This document shows, piece by piece, positions 7,586 through 12,896 of a stretch of DNA of 12,896 bases. A program made the translations under genes and the position numbers. The notes under the pieces are model-generated. The model was not told where the DNA came from, searched no databases, and saw only the letters and a program-made list of their open reading frames with translations. Origin of the DNA: Deltaproteobacteria bacterium (lineage in GTDB: Bacteria; Desulfobacterota; Desulfobacteria; Desulfobacterales; ETH-SRB1); contig JAFCZU010000050.1 of the NCBI GenBank assembly GCA_019314185.1, positions 1 through 12,896 of the forward strand. Reading direction: 5' to 3'. Position 1 is the stretch's first letter, and every line of letters begins with the position of its first letter.

Positions 7586-8568
7586 ACAAAAAAAAACGGA
7601 TATTAAGCGGAATGCGCCCCACAGGGCCACTTCATCTCGGCAATCTGCATGGCGCTCTGGCAAACTGGCTGGAAATGCAAAAGGAATACGACTGTTTTTT
7701 CTTTATTGCAGACTGGCATGCCCTGACGAGTAATTACGAAGATACAAGTTCGATTTCAGAATATGTCAAAGATATGATGATAGACTGGCTGAGCGCAGGC
7801 ATCTCACCAGACAAAAGCACCCTTTTTGTCCAGTCACATATTAAAGAACACGCGGAATTATATCTTTTACTCTCCATGATAACACCCGTGCCCTGGCTTG
7901 AACGAAACCCGACATACAAAGATCAAATCTTGCAACTCAGCAATAAGGATCTGTCAACATTCGGTTTTTTAGGCTACCCTGTTCTCCAGGCAGCTGATAT
8001 TATAATGTATAAGGCTGATGGGGTGCCTGTAGGCATTGATCAGGTGCCGCATGTTGAAATTACACGAGAGATAGCCCGGCGATTTAATTACCTCTACAAA
8101 AAAGTATTTCCCGAGCCTCAATCTATTTTAACAAAAACACCTAAGATTCTTGGCCTGGACCGCCGTAAAATGAGTAAAAGTTATAACAATGCTATCTATT
8201 TGTCAGACAGCAAGGATAATATTACCTCCAAGGTTGCCGGGATGATAACCGATCCCAAGCGGGCAAAAAAAAATGATCCGGGCAATCCTGATGTCTGCAA
8301 TGTCTTTGAATTTCACAAACTATACAGCGATAAAGAAACAATAAATAATATAAACAAAGAATGCCGCTCAGCTCAAATCGGTTGTGTTGAATGCAAGAAG
8401 ATAATGGCTCAAAATCTTATTGATGTTCTTGAGCCTATCCAGGCAAAAAGAGAATATTATGAAGCCCGGCCAAAGATAGTAGAGGAAATTATCCAGGAGG
8501 GAGCCGGGAAGGCAAGAAAAATTGCACAGCAGACCATGGAAGAGGTAAGGTCTGCTATGAAAATATGA
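7582..8568 (+). CDS. trpS: Tryptophan-tRNA ligase
   Basis: A 328-residue class I tryptophanyl-tRNA synthetase, normal in length for the bacterial enzyme. It joins tryptophan to tRNA-Trp using ATP. The HIGH-type signature is HLGN at 18-21, after the family motif SGMRPTGP (9-16). The KMSKS loop is at 196-200. Other family landmarks are FIADWHALT (41-49), GYPVLQAADI (131-140) and GIDQVPHVE (151-159), which line the tryptophan and adenylate site. The start ATG 7582 overlaps the end of the M50 gene by 4 nt and has AGGAG eight bases upstream. The gene is followed by a 356-bp stretch of inverted repeats before scpA. No truncation or unusual residue was seen. Confidence 0.97.
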   Translation: MNKKKRILSGMRPTGPLHLGNLHGALANWLEMQKEYDCFFFIADWHALTSNYEDTSSISEYVKDMMIDWLSAGISPDKSTLFVQSHIKEHAELYLLLSMITPVPWLERNPTYKDQILQLSNKDLSTFGFLGYPVLQAADIIMYKADGVPVGIDQVPHVEITREIARRFNYLYKKVFPEPQSILTKTPKILGLDRRKMSKSYNNAIYLSDSKDNITSKVAGMITDPKRAKKNDPGNPDVCNVFEFHKLYSDKETINNINKECRSAQIGCVECKKIMAQNLIDVLEPIQAKREYYEARPKIVEEIIQEGAGKARKIAQQTMEEVRSAMKI

Positions 8569-8607
8569 TCCATAACCACTGTTAACCCTAATTGAGCATA
8601 AATAAAA

Positions 8608-8727
8608 TGAACATCGAACGTCCAACATCGAATTTTGAATAAGGTATTCTGCCAATCTATAAATTGACGGAGCGAAGCGATTTCATCATTCGATGTTCAA
8701 TGTTCGATGTTCGATGTTGGGCGTTCA
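8608..8727. repeat. Two facing arrays of degenerate 7-bp units forming an imperfect palindrome
   Basis: The left arm (8608-8642) reads as five heptads: TGAACAT, CGAACGT, CCAACAT, CGAATTT, TGAATAA. The right arm (8679-8727) holds seven units in the opposite orientation; read on the minus strand they are TGAACGC, CCAACAT, CGAACAT, CGAACAT, TGAACAT, CGAATGA, TGAAATC. The 36-bp centre includes GGAGCGAAGC. The arms can pair to a long imperfect hairpin. No coding frame fits. It looks like a dispersed intergenic repeat rather than an operator, and sits 40 bp after trpS. Confidence 0.75.
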
Positions 8728-8741
8728 TCTTTTAATTATGT

Positions 8742-8867
8742 TCGACAGGCTGTTACAGAACTAACTCACCCGATTTAAATCATACAACATGTTGTGCTTG
8801 ATTGAATAAATATTGCCTATATTGTATCTGTCTTTATCTGATTTTGCATTCCGTAACAGCCTGTCGA
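8742..8867. mobile_element. Small inverted-repeat element (about 126 bp) between trpS and scpA
   Basis: TCGACAGGCTGTTACAGAA (8742-8760) is matched by an inverted copy at 8849-8867 with one difference in 19 bp. The AT-rich interior has a 12-bp perfect palindrome ACAACATGTTGT at 8784-8795 and no coding frame. The terminal repeats are those of a MITE or a deleted insertion sequence, but I see no clear target duplication. The remaining 57 bp before scpA hold a short ACTCT/AGAGT dyad (8885-8896) and no strong ribosome site. Confidence 0.65.
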
Positions 8868-8924
8868 GGTTCAAAAGAATTTTTACTCTTTAGAGTCGCA
8901 CGGACAGAACCCGATATTTAATTC

Positions 8925-9638
8925 ATGTCAGAAAATAACTATAAAATAAATCTCGATAATATTTTTGAAGGGCCTATGGATCTTCTGATTTACCTGATAA
9001 AAAAAAATGAGGTGGATATCTATGATATTCCGATTGCACTGATAACAAACCAGTATCTTTCATATCTGGAATTAATGAAGTCGATGAACATTGATCTTGC
9101 CGGCGACTTTATATTTATGGCGGCAACGCTGACACAGATAAAATCAAAGATGCTGCTTCCGGCGCATGAAGATAATGTTTCTGAAGAAGATCCTCGCACA
9201 GAGATTATAGAACCTCTTATGCAATATCTGCAAATGAAGTCAGCAGCCGAGCATCTCGCCACAAGAGATATCCTTGGCGAAAACACATTTGTCAGAAGCA
9301 CAGATAAAGAAGATTATCCCGTAAGCCATGATGAAGAGATTGTAAATGTAGGCCTGTTTGAACTTATTGATGCGTTTCAAAAAATACTTAAAAACATATC
9401 TGCTGATGTCAGGCTGGAGTTTACTGCCAACAGAATATCTGTAAAAGACAGAATTGCCGAACTCGTGGAAATCTTTGAAAAAAAGGAATCAATAACTTTT
9501 AACGAACTGTTTTCCTCAGATACCGGCAAAAGCGATATTATATTGACTTTCCTTGCAATATTAGAAATGGTTAAACTTCGCCTTATCCGGATTGTCCAGC
9601 ACGTTCAGACCGGTATTATCAGACTTTTTTATGATTGA
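8925..9638 (+). CDS. scpA: Segregation and condensation protein A (kleisin)
   Basis: A 237-residue ScpA, the kleisin that bridges the SMC heads in the bacterial condensin and recruits a ScpB dimer, compacting and separating replicated chromosomes. The N-terminal SMC-binding part carries the hallmark FEGPMDLLIYLI (14-25), then VDIYDIPIALI and the GDFIFMAATLTQIKSKMLLP helix. An acidic stretch (EDNVSEEDPRTE) follows, and a C-terminal winged helix runs from about 165 to 237 (DRIAELVEIFEKK through VKLRLIRIVQ). The length is typical. The start ATG 8925 has no strong ribosome site; CGGACAG is too far upstream to be ideal. It overlaps scpB by 8 nt. The smc gene is not in the window. Confidence 0.95.
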   Translation: MSENNYKINLDNIFEGPMDLLIYLIKKNEVDIYDIPIALITNQYLSYLELMKSMNIDLAGDFIFMAATLTQIKSKMLLPAHEDNVSEEDPRTEIIEPLMQYLQMKSAAEHLATRDILGENTFVRSTDKEDYPVSHDEEIVNVGLFELIDAFQKILKNISADVRLEFTANRISVKDRIAELVEIFEKKESITFNELFSSDTGKSDIILTFLAILEMVKLRLIRIVQHVQTGIIRLFYD

Positions 9639-10203
9639 AGACATAAAAAACATAATTGAAAGCCTGTTGTTTGTCTCAGATGCCCCGCTTACAATAGAAC
9701 GTATCAAAAAACTGCTTCCCTTTGCTGAAACAAAAGAGATTCGGGAAGCGCTGCTTGCGCTTTCAGAAGAATATGAAGCGCGCAAGGGCGGCTTTTTTTT
9801 ACGCGAGGTCGCAGGCGGTTATCAGATACGCACAAGGCCTGAATACACAAAATGGATCAAACGCTTAATACGTCCCAATCCACTCCGTATAAGCAAAGCA
9901 GCCTTAGAGGCTCTTGCAATCATTGCCTACAATCAGCCGATAATACGAAGCGATATTGAACAAATAAGAGGCGTTGACAGCGGAGGCATCCTTCGGATGC
10001 TGCTTGAGCGAAAACTGATACGGGTACTGGGACGTAAAGAAATTCCAGGCCGCCCTTTAATTTATGCTACCACAAAGCAGTTTCTGGAAATGTTCGACTT
10101 AAAGAATCTTAAAGATCTCCCTGCGCCGGAAGAAATAGAAACATTCGAGAATCCAACAAAAAAAAATATACCAACTCAATATCAGCATAAAATGCTTGAC
10201 TAA
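9631..10203 (+). CDS. scpB: Segregation and condensation protein B
   Basis: A 190-residue ScpB, the two-winged-helix protein that binds ScpA as a dimer in the SMC complex. The first winged helix is about 1-78 (ESLLFVSDAPLT at 10-21, GGFFLREVAGGYQIRTRPEY at 53-72). The second is about 86-160, with the very conserved SKAALEALAIIAYNQP (88-103), RGVDSGGILRMLLER (113-127), GRPLIYATTKQF (140-151). The polar tail after 163 is disposable in the family. I chose ATG 9631 rather than an upstream TTG at 9592, because it matches the usual N-terminus (MIEDIKNIIESLLF) and overlaps scpA by only 8 nt, as expected for coupled translation. A palindromic repeat starts 15 bp after the stop. Confidence 0.96.
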   Translation: MIEDIKNIIESLLFVSDAPLTIERIKKLLPFAETKEIREALLALSEEYEARKGGFFLREVAGGYQIRTRPEYTKWIKRLIRPNPLRISKAALEALAIIAYNQPIIRSDIEQIRGVDSGGILRMLLERKLIRVLGRKEIPGRPLIYATTKQFLEMFDLKNLKDLPAPEEIETFENPTKKNIPTQYQHKMLD

Positions 10204-10218
10204 AAAGCTGATGGTGTC

Positions 10219-10327
10219 GTAAAAAGTCCCATCTACTGCGTTGCAGTGATTTTTCAGACTCTCAACATACTATATGTATGCCTTCGATCTTGAAGAATCA
10301 CTACGCCTTGTATATGAAACTTTTTAC
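10219..10327. repeat. 109-bp palindromic repeat element downstream of scpB
   Basis: The ends GTAAAAAGT (10219-10227) and ACTTTTTAC (10319-10327) are a perfect 9-bp inverted repeat. The symmetry continues inward imperfectly: CAT.TAC, then CAGTGATTTTTCAGA on the left against TAGTGATTCTTCAAGA on the complement of the right. CATAC-TATAT-GTATG lies near the centre (10266-10280). No frame is coding. It looks like a dispersed palindromic element; because it follows scpB closely it could also cap the scpAB transcript, although no U-run follows it. Confidence 0.7.
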
Positions 10328-10406
10328 TTAGAGTTCACTCAAAAATAAGTTCGCAACTTACAAGTTCATCGTTTTTAAGCTACATGGTTTTGAATGCTCA
10401 ACTAAA

Positions 10407-10481
10407 GGGCGGTTAACTCAGCGGGAGAGTGCCACCTTCACACGGTGGAAGTCACTGGTTCAAACCCAGTACCGCCTACCA
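10407..10481 (+). tRNA. tRNA-Val (anticodon CAC)
   Basis: A complete 75-nt cloverleaf. Acceptor GGGCGGT pairs with ACCGCCT (first pair G-U), the D arm is ACTC/GAGT with a short 7-nt loop, the anticodon arm is CCACC/GGTGG with loop TTCACAC, so anticodon CAC reading the valine codon GUG. The T arm is ACTGG-TTCAAAC-CCAGT with the standard TTCAAAC loop. The discriminator A and CCA are encoded, so the upstream nucleotidyltransferase would serve this tRNA only for repair. A terminator begins 12 nt downstream. Confidence 0.95.
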
Positions 10482-10492
10482 ATAATATCAAG

Positions 10493-10522
10493 AGGTTATG
10501 GTCCATGCTGTAACCTTTTTTT
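10493..10522 (+). terminator. Rho-independent terminator of tRNA-Val
   Basis: AGGTTATGG (10493-10501) and CTGTAACCT (10508-10516) form a 9-bp stem (seven Watson-Crick and two G-U pairs) with a 6-nt TCCATG loop, followed at once by seven T residues (10516-10522). Position and shape fit termination of the tRNA transcript. Confidence 0.85.
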
Positions 10523-10816
10523 ATTGTTTGTGCCCATTTGACCTGAAAATAATATTTCTACTAACATAGTCAAACTGAAGGCTGAAGGAGTCAGAAGAGT
10601 ACGATTGCCGTACTTCGGCAGAAATACCTGCCTGCCATCGCGAGCTCAGACGAAGCGGACGGGTCTGATTCTTGTGCCAAACATGGCTTTAAAATACGCT
10701 CCCCCTAACAGTCTTCAGTCTAATCCACCTAAATGTATTATTATCTTGTCTGTACCCGTTTGTATAGAGCTGTGGTTGAATCTAAAAAAAGAAAATTTCA
10801 ATACAATTAAAATATT
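10523..10816. other. Intergenic spacer between tRNA-Val and the DnaJ-like gene
   Basis: 294 bp without a convincing gene. It holds two perfect heptads, CTGAAGG CTGAAGG (10575-10588), a TACGATTGCCGTACTTCGGC stretch near 10600 with short complementary pieces, and a TCAGAC/GTCTGA dyad near 10647-10670. The last 60 bp before the DnaJ-like ATG are very A-rich, with no clear ribosome site and no promoter I would defend. Confidence 0.5.
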
Positions 10817-11566
10817 ATGGAACAAAAAGATTATTATCAGATACTCGGTTTAGACAAAGATGCCGGTCAGAAGAAAATCAAAGAAGCTTACAGAAAGCTG
10901 GCCTTTAAATATCACCCGGATCGAAACAAAGAGCGCCCGAAAAGCACTGAAAAAATGAAACGCGTTAACGAAGCCTATGCTGTTCTCTCAGACCCTGGGA
11001 AAAAACGTGAATATGATACGTTGAAACAGCAGTTCGGATCTTCTGCTTACAATCAGTTTAGAAAAAATTATTCTGAACAGGATATCTTCAGCGGTTCGGA
11101 TGTGAATCAAATTTTTGAAGAAATGGCCAAAACATTTGGATTCAGGCATTATGACGAAATCTTCAGGGAATTTTACGGTCAGAAGCATCGTAGCTTTGAA
11201 TTTAAAAAACATAATCAAACGCAATTCCCTTTGCAGGAACCTTTTGGCAAACTCTACACGTATGTTTTAAAAAAAATTAGTGGCATTGAATTACCTGAAG
11301 ACGGAGCCGACATCAAGGATATTATTCATCTGGACCCACTAAAGGCCAAGCAAGGTGGCCCGTACGCATATTCTTTAAAGAAAAAATTCAAAAAACTGGT
11401 TGTTAAAATTCCACCTGGGATCAGAGAAGGGCAGCGAATCAGACTCTCTGGAATGGGTGAAAATGGAAAAGGCGGTGGAAAGCACGGGGATCTTTATTTG
11501 AAAGTTTATATCAAAAAGCCGCTGCTTCAAAAAATTAAAGATTTTATTTCCCATCTTCGCAAATAA
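10817..11566 (+). CDS. Short DnaJ-domain protein (J domain plus C-terminal peptide-binding piece)
   Basis: A 249-residue Hsp40-type co-chaperone. Residues 4-70 are a full J domain with helix II KKIKEAYRKLAFKYH, the HPD motif at 33-35 that stimulates DnaK ATPase, and helix III MKRVNEAYAVLSDP. The middle (70-160) is aromatic and charged (FGF, FYG, SFEF), with no Gly/Phe-rich linker and no CxxCxGxG zinc repeats. Residues 165-235 resemble a single DnaJ C-terminal beta domain: LVVKIPPGIREGQRIRLSGM followed by HGDLYLKV. It is shorter than CbpA or DnaJ (about 300-380) and probably a specialised J protein. The ATG at 10817 lacks a ribosome site. Neither dnaK nor grpE is adjacent. The frame looks intact, so the short length appears to be natural. 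Confidence 0.88.
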   Translation: MEQKDYYQILGLDKDAGQKKIKEAYRKLAFKYHPDRNKERPKSTEKMKRVNEAYAVLSDPGKKREYDTLKQQFGSSAYNQFRKNYSEQDIFSGSDVNQIFEEMAKTFGFRHYDEIFREFYGQKHRSFEFKKHNQTQFPLQEPFGKLYTYVLKKISGIELPEDGADIKDIIHLDPLKAKQGGPYAYSLKKKFKKLVVKIPPGIREGQRIRLSGMGENGKGGGKHGDLYLKVYIKKPLLQKIKDFISHLRK

Positions 11567-11727
11567 ATATCGGCCCCACAAACATGAATTGTTCAAGATT
11601 TTAGGAGGAAACCGGTTAGCACAATTGTGTGGTGCGGCTTTAAATCAGTCTTCAATAATGCAAGCCCCTCTTGTTATGGTGTTTTGCGCCGTATATAAAC
11701 GTAGCACCGAAAAATAGAAGGTAATTA
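11567..11727. other. Spacer after the DnaJ-like gene, with an orphan SD and a dyad
   Basis: 161 bp with no gene. A perfect AGGAGG (11603-11608) is followed by no usable start codon at normal distance. A 10-bp palindrome CACAATTGTG lies at 11620-11629, beside ACCGGT (11611-11616). The flanks GGCCCCACA and GTGTGGTGCGGC can pair loosely. It may be the remnant of a lost gene or a regulatory dyad; I cannot decide. Confidence 0.35.
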
Positions 11728-11896
11728 CTCAAATTTCGCACCCTTGATTTCTATCAATATCATATACAAATTTTATACTATTCAGGCACAGAGTGGCGCC
11801 GTTGTAAAAACCACAGGCAGTATATTTCGGTTTAAAATTTATTTTTAGCCCTTGCCGTCTAACGCTTTGGCTAAATTGAAGGGTGCGAAACTTGAG
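11728..11896. mobile_element. MITE-like element, copy 2 (169 bp)
   Basis: The ends are the same 18-bp inverted repeat as the element at 3699-3992, with one difference on the left (CTCAAATTTCGCACCCTT). The left 33 bp (1 difference) and right 102 bp (4 differences) are shared in the same orientation; only 34 bp lie between them, against 159 bp in copy 1. The shared right block includes GGCGCCGTTG and a TTTAGCC/GGCTAAA dyad. I find no target duplication, so it may be older or rearranged. It ends 9 bp from the stop of the broken CBS gene. Confidence 0.82.
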
Positions 11897-11905
11897 CCAA
11901 TAACT

Positions 11906-12360
11906 TTACTTTACTAAAAATCTTAACAAATCGATAAGCGTAATATCGGCAACCACCCTTTTTTCATCATCTACAACAGGCATCTCATGCACGTTGGCCC
12001 TGATCATTCTCTTCAACACCACCCCACCCGTTCATCTTCAGTCGCCACTATTGTTTTTCTCTTCATTATATCCTTTGCTGTTTCAGCGGTAATCATACTG
12101 ATTAAAAATCTTGGATGGATCTGTGGTTCATGGCTTGGAGAAAATACGTGTTTTGCGAGAATCCCCAAAGAGATGCGGCCGGCAAGTTTTTTTTCATCAT
12201 CCACCACATAAAAATGACGCCTGTGCTCAAAACTGATCATAGCATCAACCACATCTTTAATGCTGTCGTTTTCATGAACAATCGGAACACTTCTTTTTTC
12301 AAGAAGAGCAACAATTTCGACTACCTTTGTATTTTCCGTAACTTCTTCAACACGCTTCAT
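11906..12360 (-). pseudogene. Two-CBS-domain protein with a single-base frameshift
   Basis: The frame from ATG 12358-12360 (AAGGGG ribosome site upstream) gives 115 residues and stops at 12013-12015. It has one full CBS domain (about 20-75: SVPIVHENDSIKDVVDAMI, then FYVVDDEKKLAG) and the start of a second (DIMKRKTIVATEDERVG). Directly beyond, in another frame, the second CBS domain continues: VLKRMIRANVHEMPVVDDE, then RVVADITLIDLLRF, ending at TAA 11906-11908. Adding one base in the G run at 12022-12025 (minus strand GTGGGGTGG) joins both into 151 residues with two regular CBS domains. CBS pairs bind adenosine nucleotides and usually regulate something else; as a stand-alone protein its partner is unknown. 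The rest of the second domain is undecayed, so the shift is recent or a sequencing error. Confidence 0.85.
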
Positions 12361-12374
12361 GCTCTGACCCCTTT

Positions 12375-12465
12375 GGATTGATGATTGTTAATTTATGATT
12401 TATGGAATCGGGCAGGCACAGAGGCCAGCCCCTACTCTGTCTTTTCAATCAACAATCATCAATCC
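12375..12465. repeat. Nested inverted repeat with 7-bp periodicity
   Basis: A perfect 15-bp inverted repeat, GGATTGATGATTGTT (12375-12389) and its complement (12451-12465), encloses a hairpin at 12410-12431: GGGCAGGC, loop ACAGAG, GCCAGCCC with one A-A mismatch. Both outer arms read as heptads (GATTGAT, GATTGTT, AATTTAT, GATTTAT on the left; TCAATCA, ACAATCA, TCAATCC on the right). It fills most of the 128-bp gap between the glycosyltransferase and the CBS gene. No terminator-like U-run was seen. Confidence 0.7.
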
Positions 12466-12488
12466 TTGCTCCGACCTCTTTATTTTTC

Positions 12489-12896
12489 CTACCCCCAGTA
12501 GGCATACTTTGCTCTGCCATAGGGAATTCTGACAAGCGAACGGTATACCTCAATATGCTGCTTGGCTATTATTGCCCATGAGCTGTGATTCTTTACATAC
12601 TCTTTGATATTGTTTTGTAATATCCGGCAGAGGTCATCATCTCTTAGAATCTTAATAATGGTTTGTATATATTCCTTATTGCTCTTGCATATCAATCCGC
12701 CGTTGCTGCGTTTAATAAGCTTTCTGAAGGCTAAAAGATTCGAGGTCACAACAGGCTTTTGGAAAGCAAAACAATGGGCCACAATCCCGCTTTGAGCGCC
12801 CTTCTCATAAGGCAAAACCACCACGTCGCTTGCAGAAACAATCGTATCGAATGTATGCTGGGGGAACTGTCCCCGCAAAACCTTGATTCTGTCATT
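12489..12896 (-). CDS. Glycosyltransferase (GT4-like), C-terminal fragment
   Basis: The frame enters from the right edge on the minus strand and ends at 12489, giving the last 135 residues. It has the C-terminal nucleotide-sugar-binding half of a GT-B fold, family 4-like enzyme: the SASDVVVLPYEKGAQSGIVAHC segment, cut here into SASDVVVLPYEK and GAQSGIVAHC, then FQKPVVTSNL and NGGLICKSN, and the closing helices ending in HIEVYRSLV. The E-x7-E pair is not in its classical form, with QSGIVAHC replacing it, as in some GT4 relatives. The sugar donor and acceptor cannot be told. A TTG within the frame at 12876-12878 is not a likely start because the frame stays open beyond it. The downstream CBS gene has its own ribosome site and is separated by 128 bp of repeats. 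Confidence 0.82.
   Translation of the reverse strand, partial: NDRIKVLRGQFPQHTFDTIVSASDVVVLPYEKGAQSGIVAHCFAFQKPVVTSNLLAFRKLIKRSNGGLICKSNKEYIQTIIKILRDDDLCRILQNNIKEYVKNHSSWAIIAKQHIEVYRSLVRIPYGRAKYAYWG

Noticed and set aside
8608..8727. CRISPR array
   Set aside because: The repeats are 7-bp units without unique spacers, arranged as an inverted pair, and no cas gene is near.
9592..9630. A TTG start that would lengthen ScpB by 13 residues
   Set aside because: The extra residues lie inside scpA and do not match the usual ScpB N-terminus; ATG 9631 does.
10605..10853. An 82-residue open frame upstream of and overlapping the DnaJ-like gene
   Set aside because: It overlaps the well-supported J domain in another frame, has no ribosome site or recognisable motif, and runs through repeat-like spacer sequence.
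11603..11700. Short GTG-started peptide after AGGAGG
   Set aside because: The distance from the SD to GTG 11627 is too long and the 24-residue frame has no recognisable feature.
12019..12030. Programmed frameshift in the CBS gene
   Set aside because: There is no typical slippery heptamer or downstream structure, and the first frame stops within a few codons; a lost base in a G run is simpler.

Overview
The window looks like chromosome of a Gram-negative, AT-leaning member of the Desulfobacterota (former Deltaproteobacteria), most likely near the Desulfobacterales. The basis is gene content and order, not a database match. A DHH-CBS-CBS-nucleotidyltransferase fusion is followed by a site-2-type M50 protease, trpS, scpA and scpB, next to type IV pilus/type II secretion genes. 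Many small palindromic repeats lie between the genes.

Layout. (1) 1-932, plus strand: the C-terminal end of a type I restriction subunit HsdR overlaps a YgjP/DUF45 zinc metallopeptidase-like gene by 3 nt. (2) 1001-3582, minus strand: a PilC/GspF inner-membrane protein and a PilS/NtrB-like six-helix sensor kinase, separated by a perfect 10-bp stem-loop and read from a good sigma70-type promoter near 3631-3659. (3) 3583-4130: intergenic, holding a 294-bp miniature element with perfect 18-bp terminal inverted repeats and a 6-bp target duplication. (4) 4131-10203, plus strand, housekeeping block: DHH/CBS/CCA-type nucleotidyltransferase, M50 protease, trpS, then (after a 356-bp gap with two different inverted repeats) scpA and scpB, overlapping by 8 nt. 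(5) 10204-10816: a 109-bp palindromic repeat, a complete tRNA-Val(CAC) with encoded CCA, its terminator, and a decayed-looking spacer. (6) 10817-11566: a short DnaJ-like protein without Gly/Phe or zinc-finger regions. (7) 11567-12896: a second, 169-bp copy of the miniature element, a two-CBS gene on the minus strand broken by a single-base frameshift, a nested inverted repeat, and the C-terminal end of a GT4-like glycosyltransferase running off the right edge.

The genes fall into ordinary modules: tRNA 3'-end maturation and tRNA-Trp charging, chromosome condensation (ScpAB with SMC), membrane proteolysis, pilus assembly and its sensing, and host defence. I do not see a convincing new multi-gene system. 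The unusual content is between the genes. There are at least four kinds of short inverted-repeat element. There is also a recurring 7-bp periodicity in the intergenic repeats (degenerate TGAACNN-like heptads at four loci), best developed at 8608-8727 where five units face seven units across a 36-bp spacer. The CBS frameshift, which falls in a G run, is the other item worth checking.
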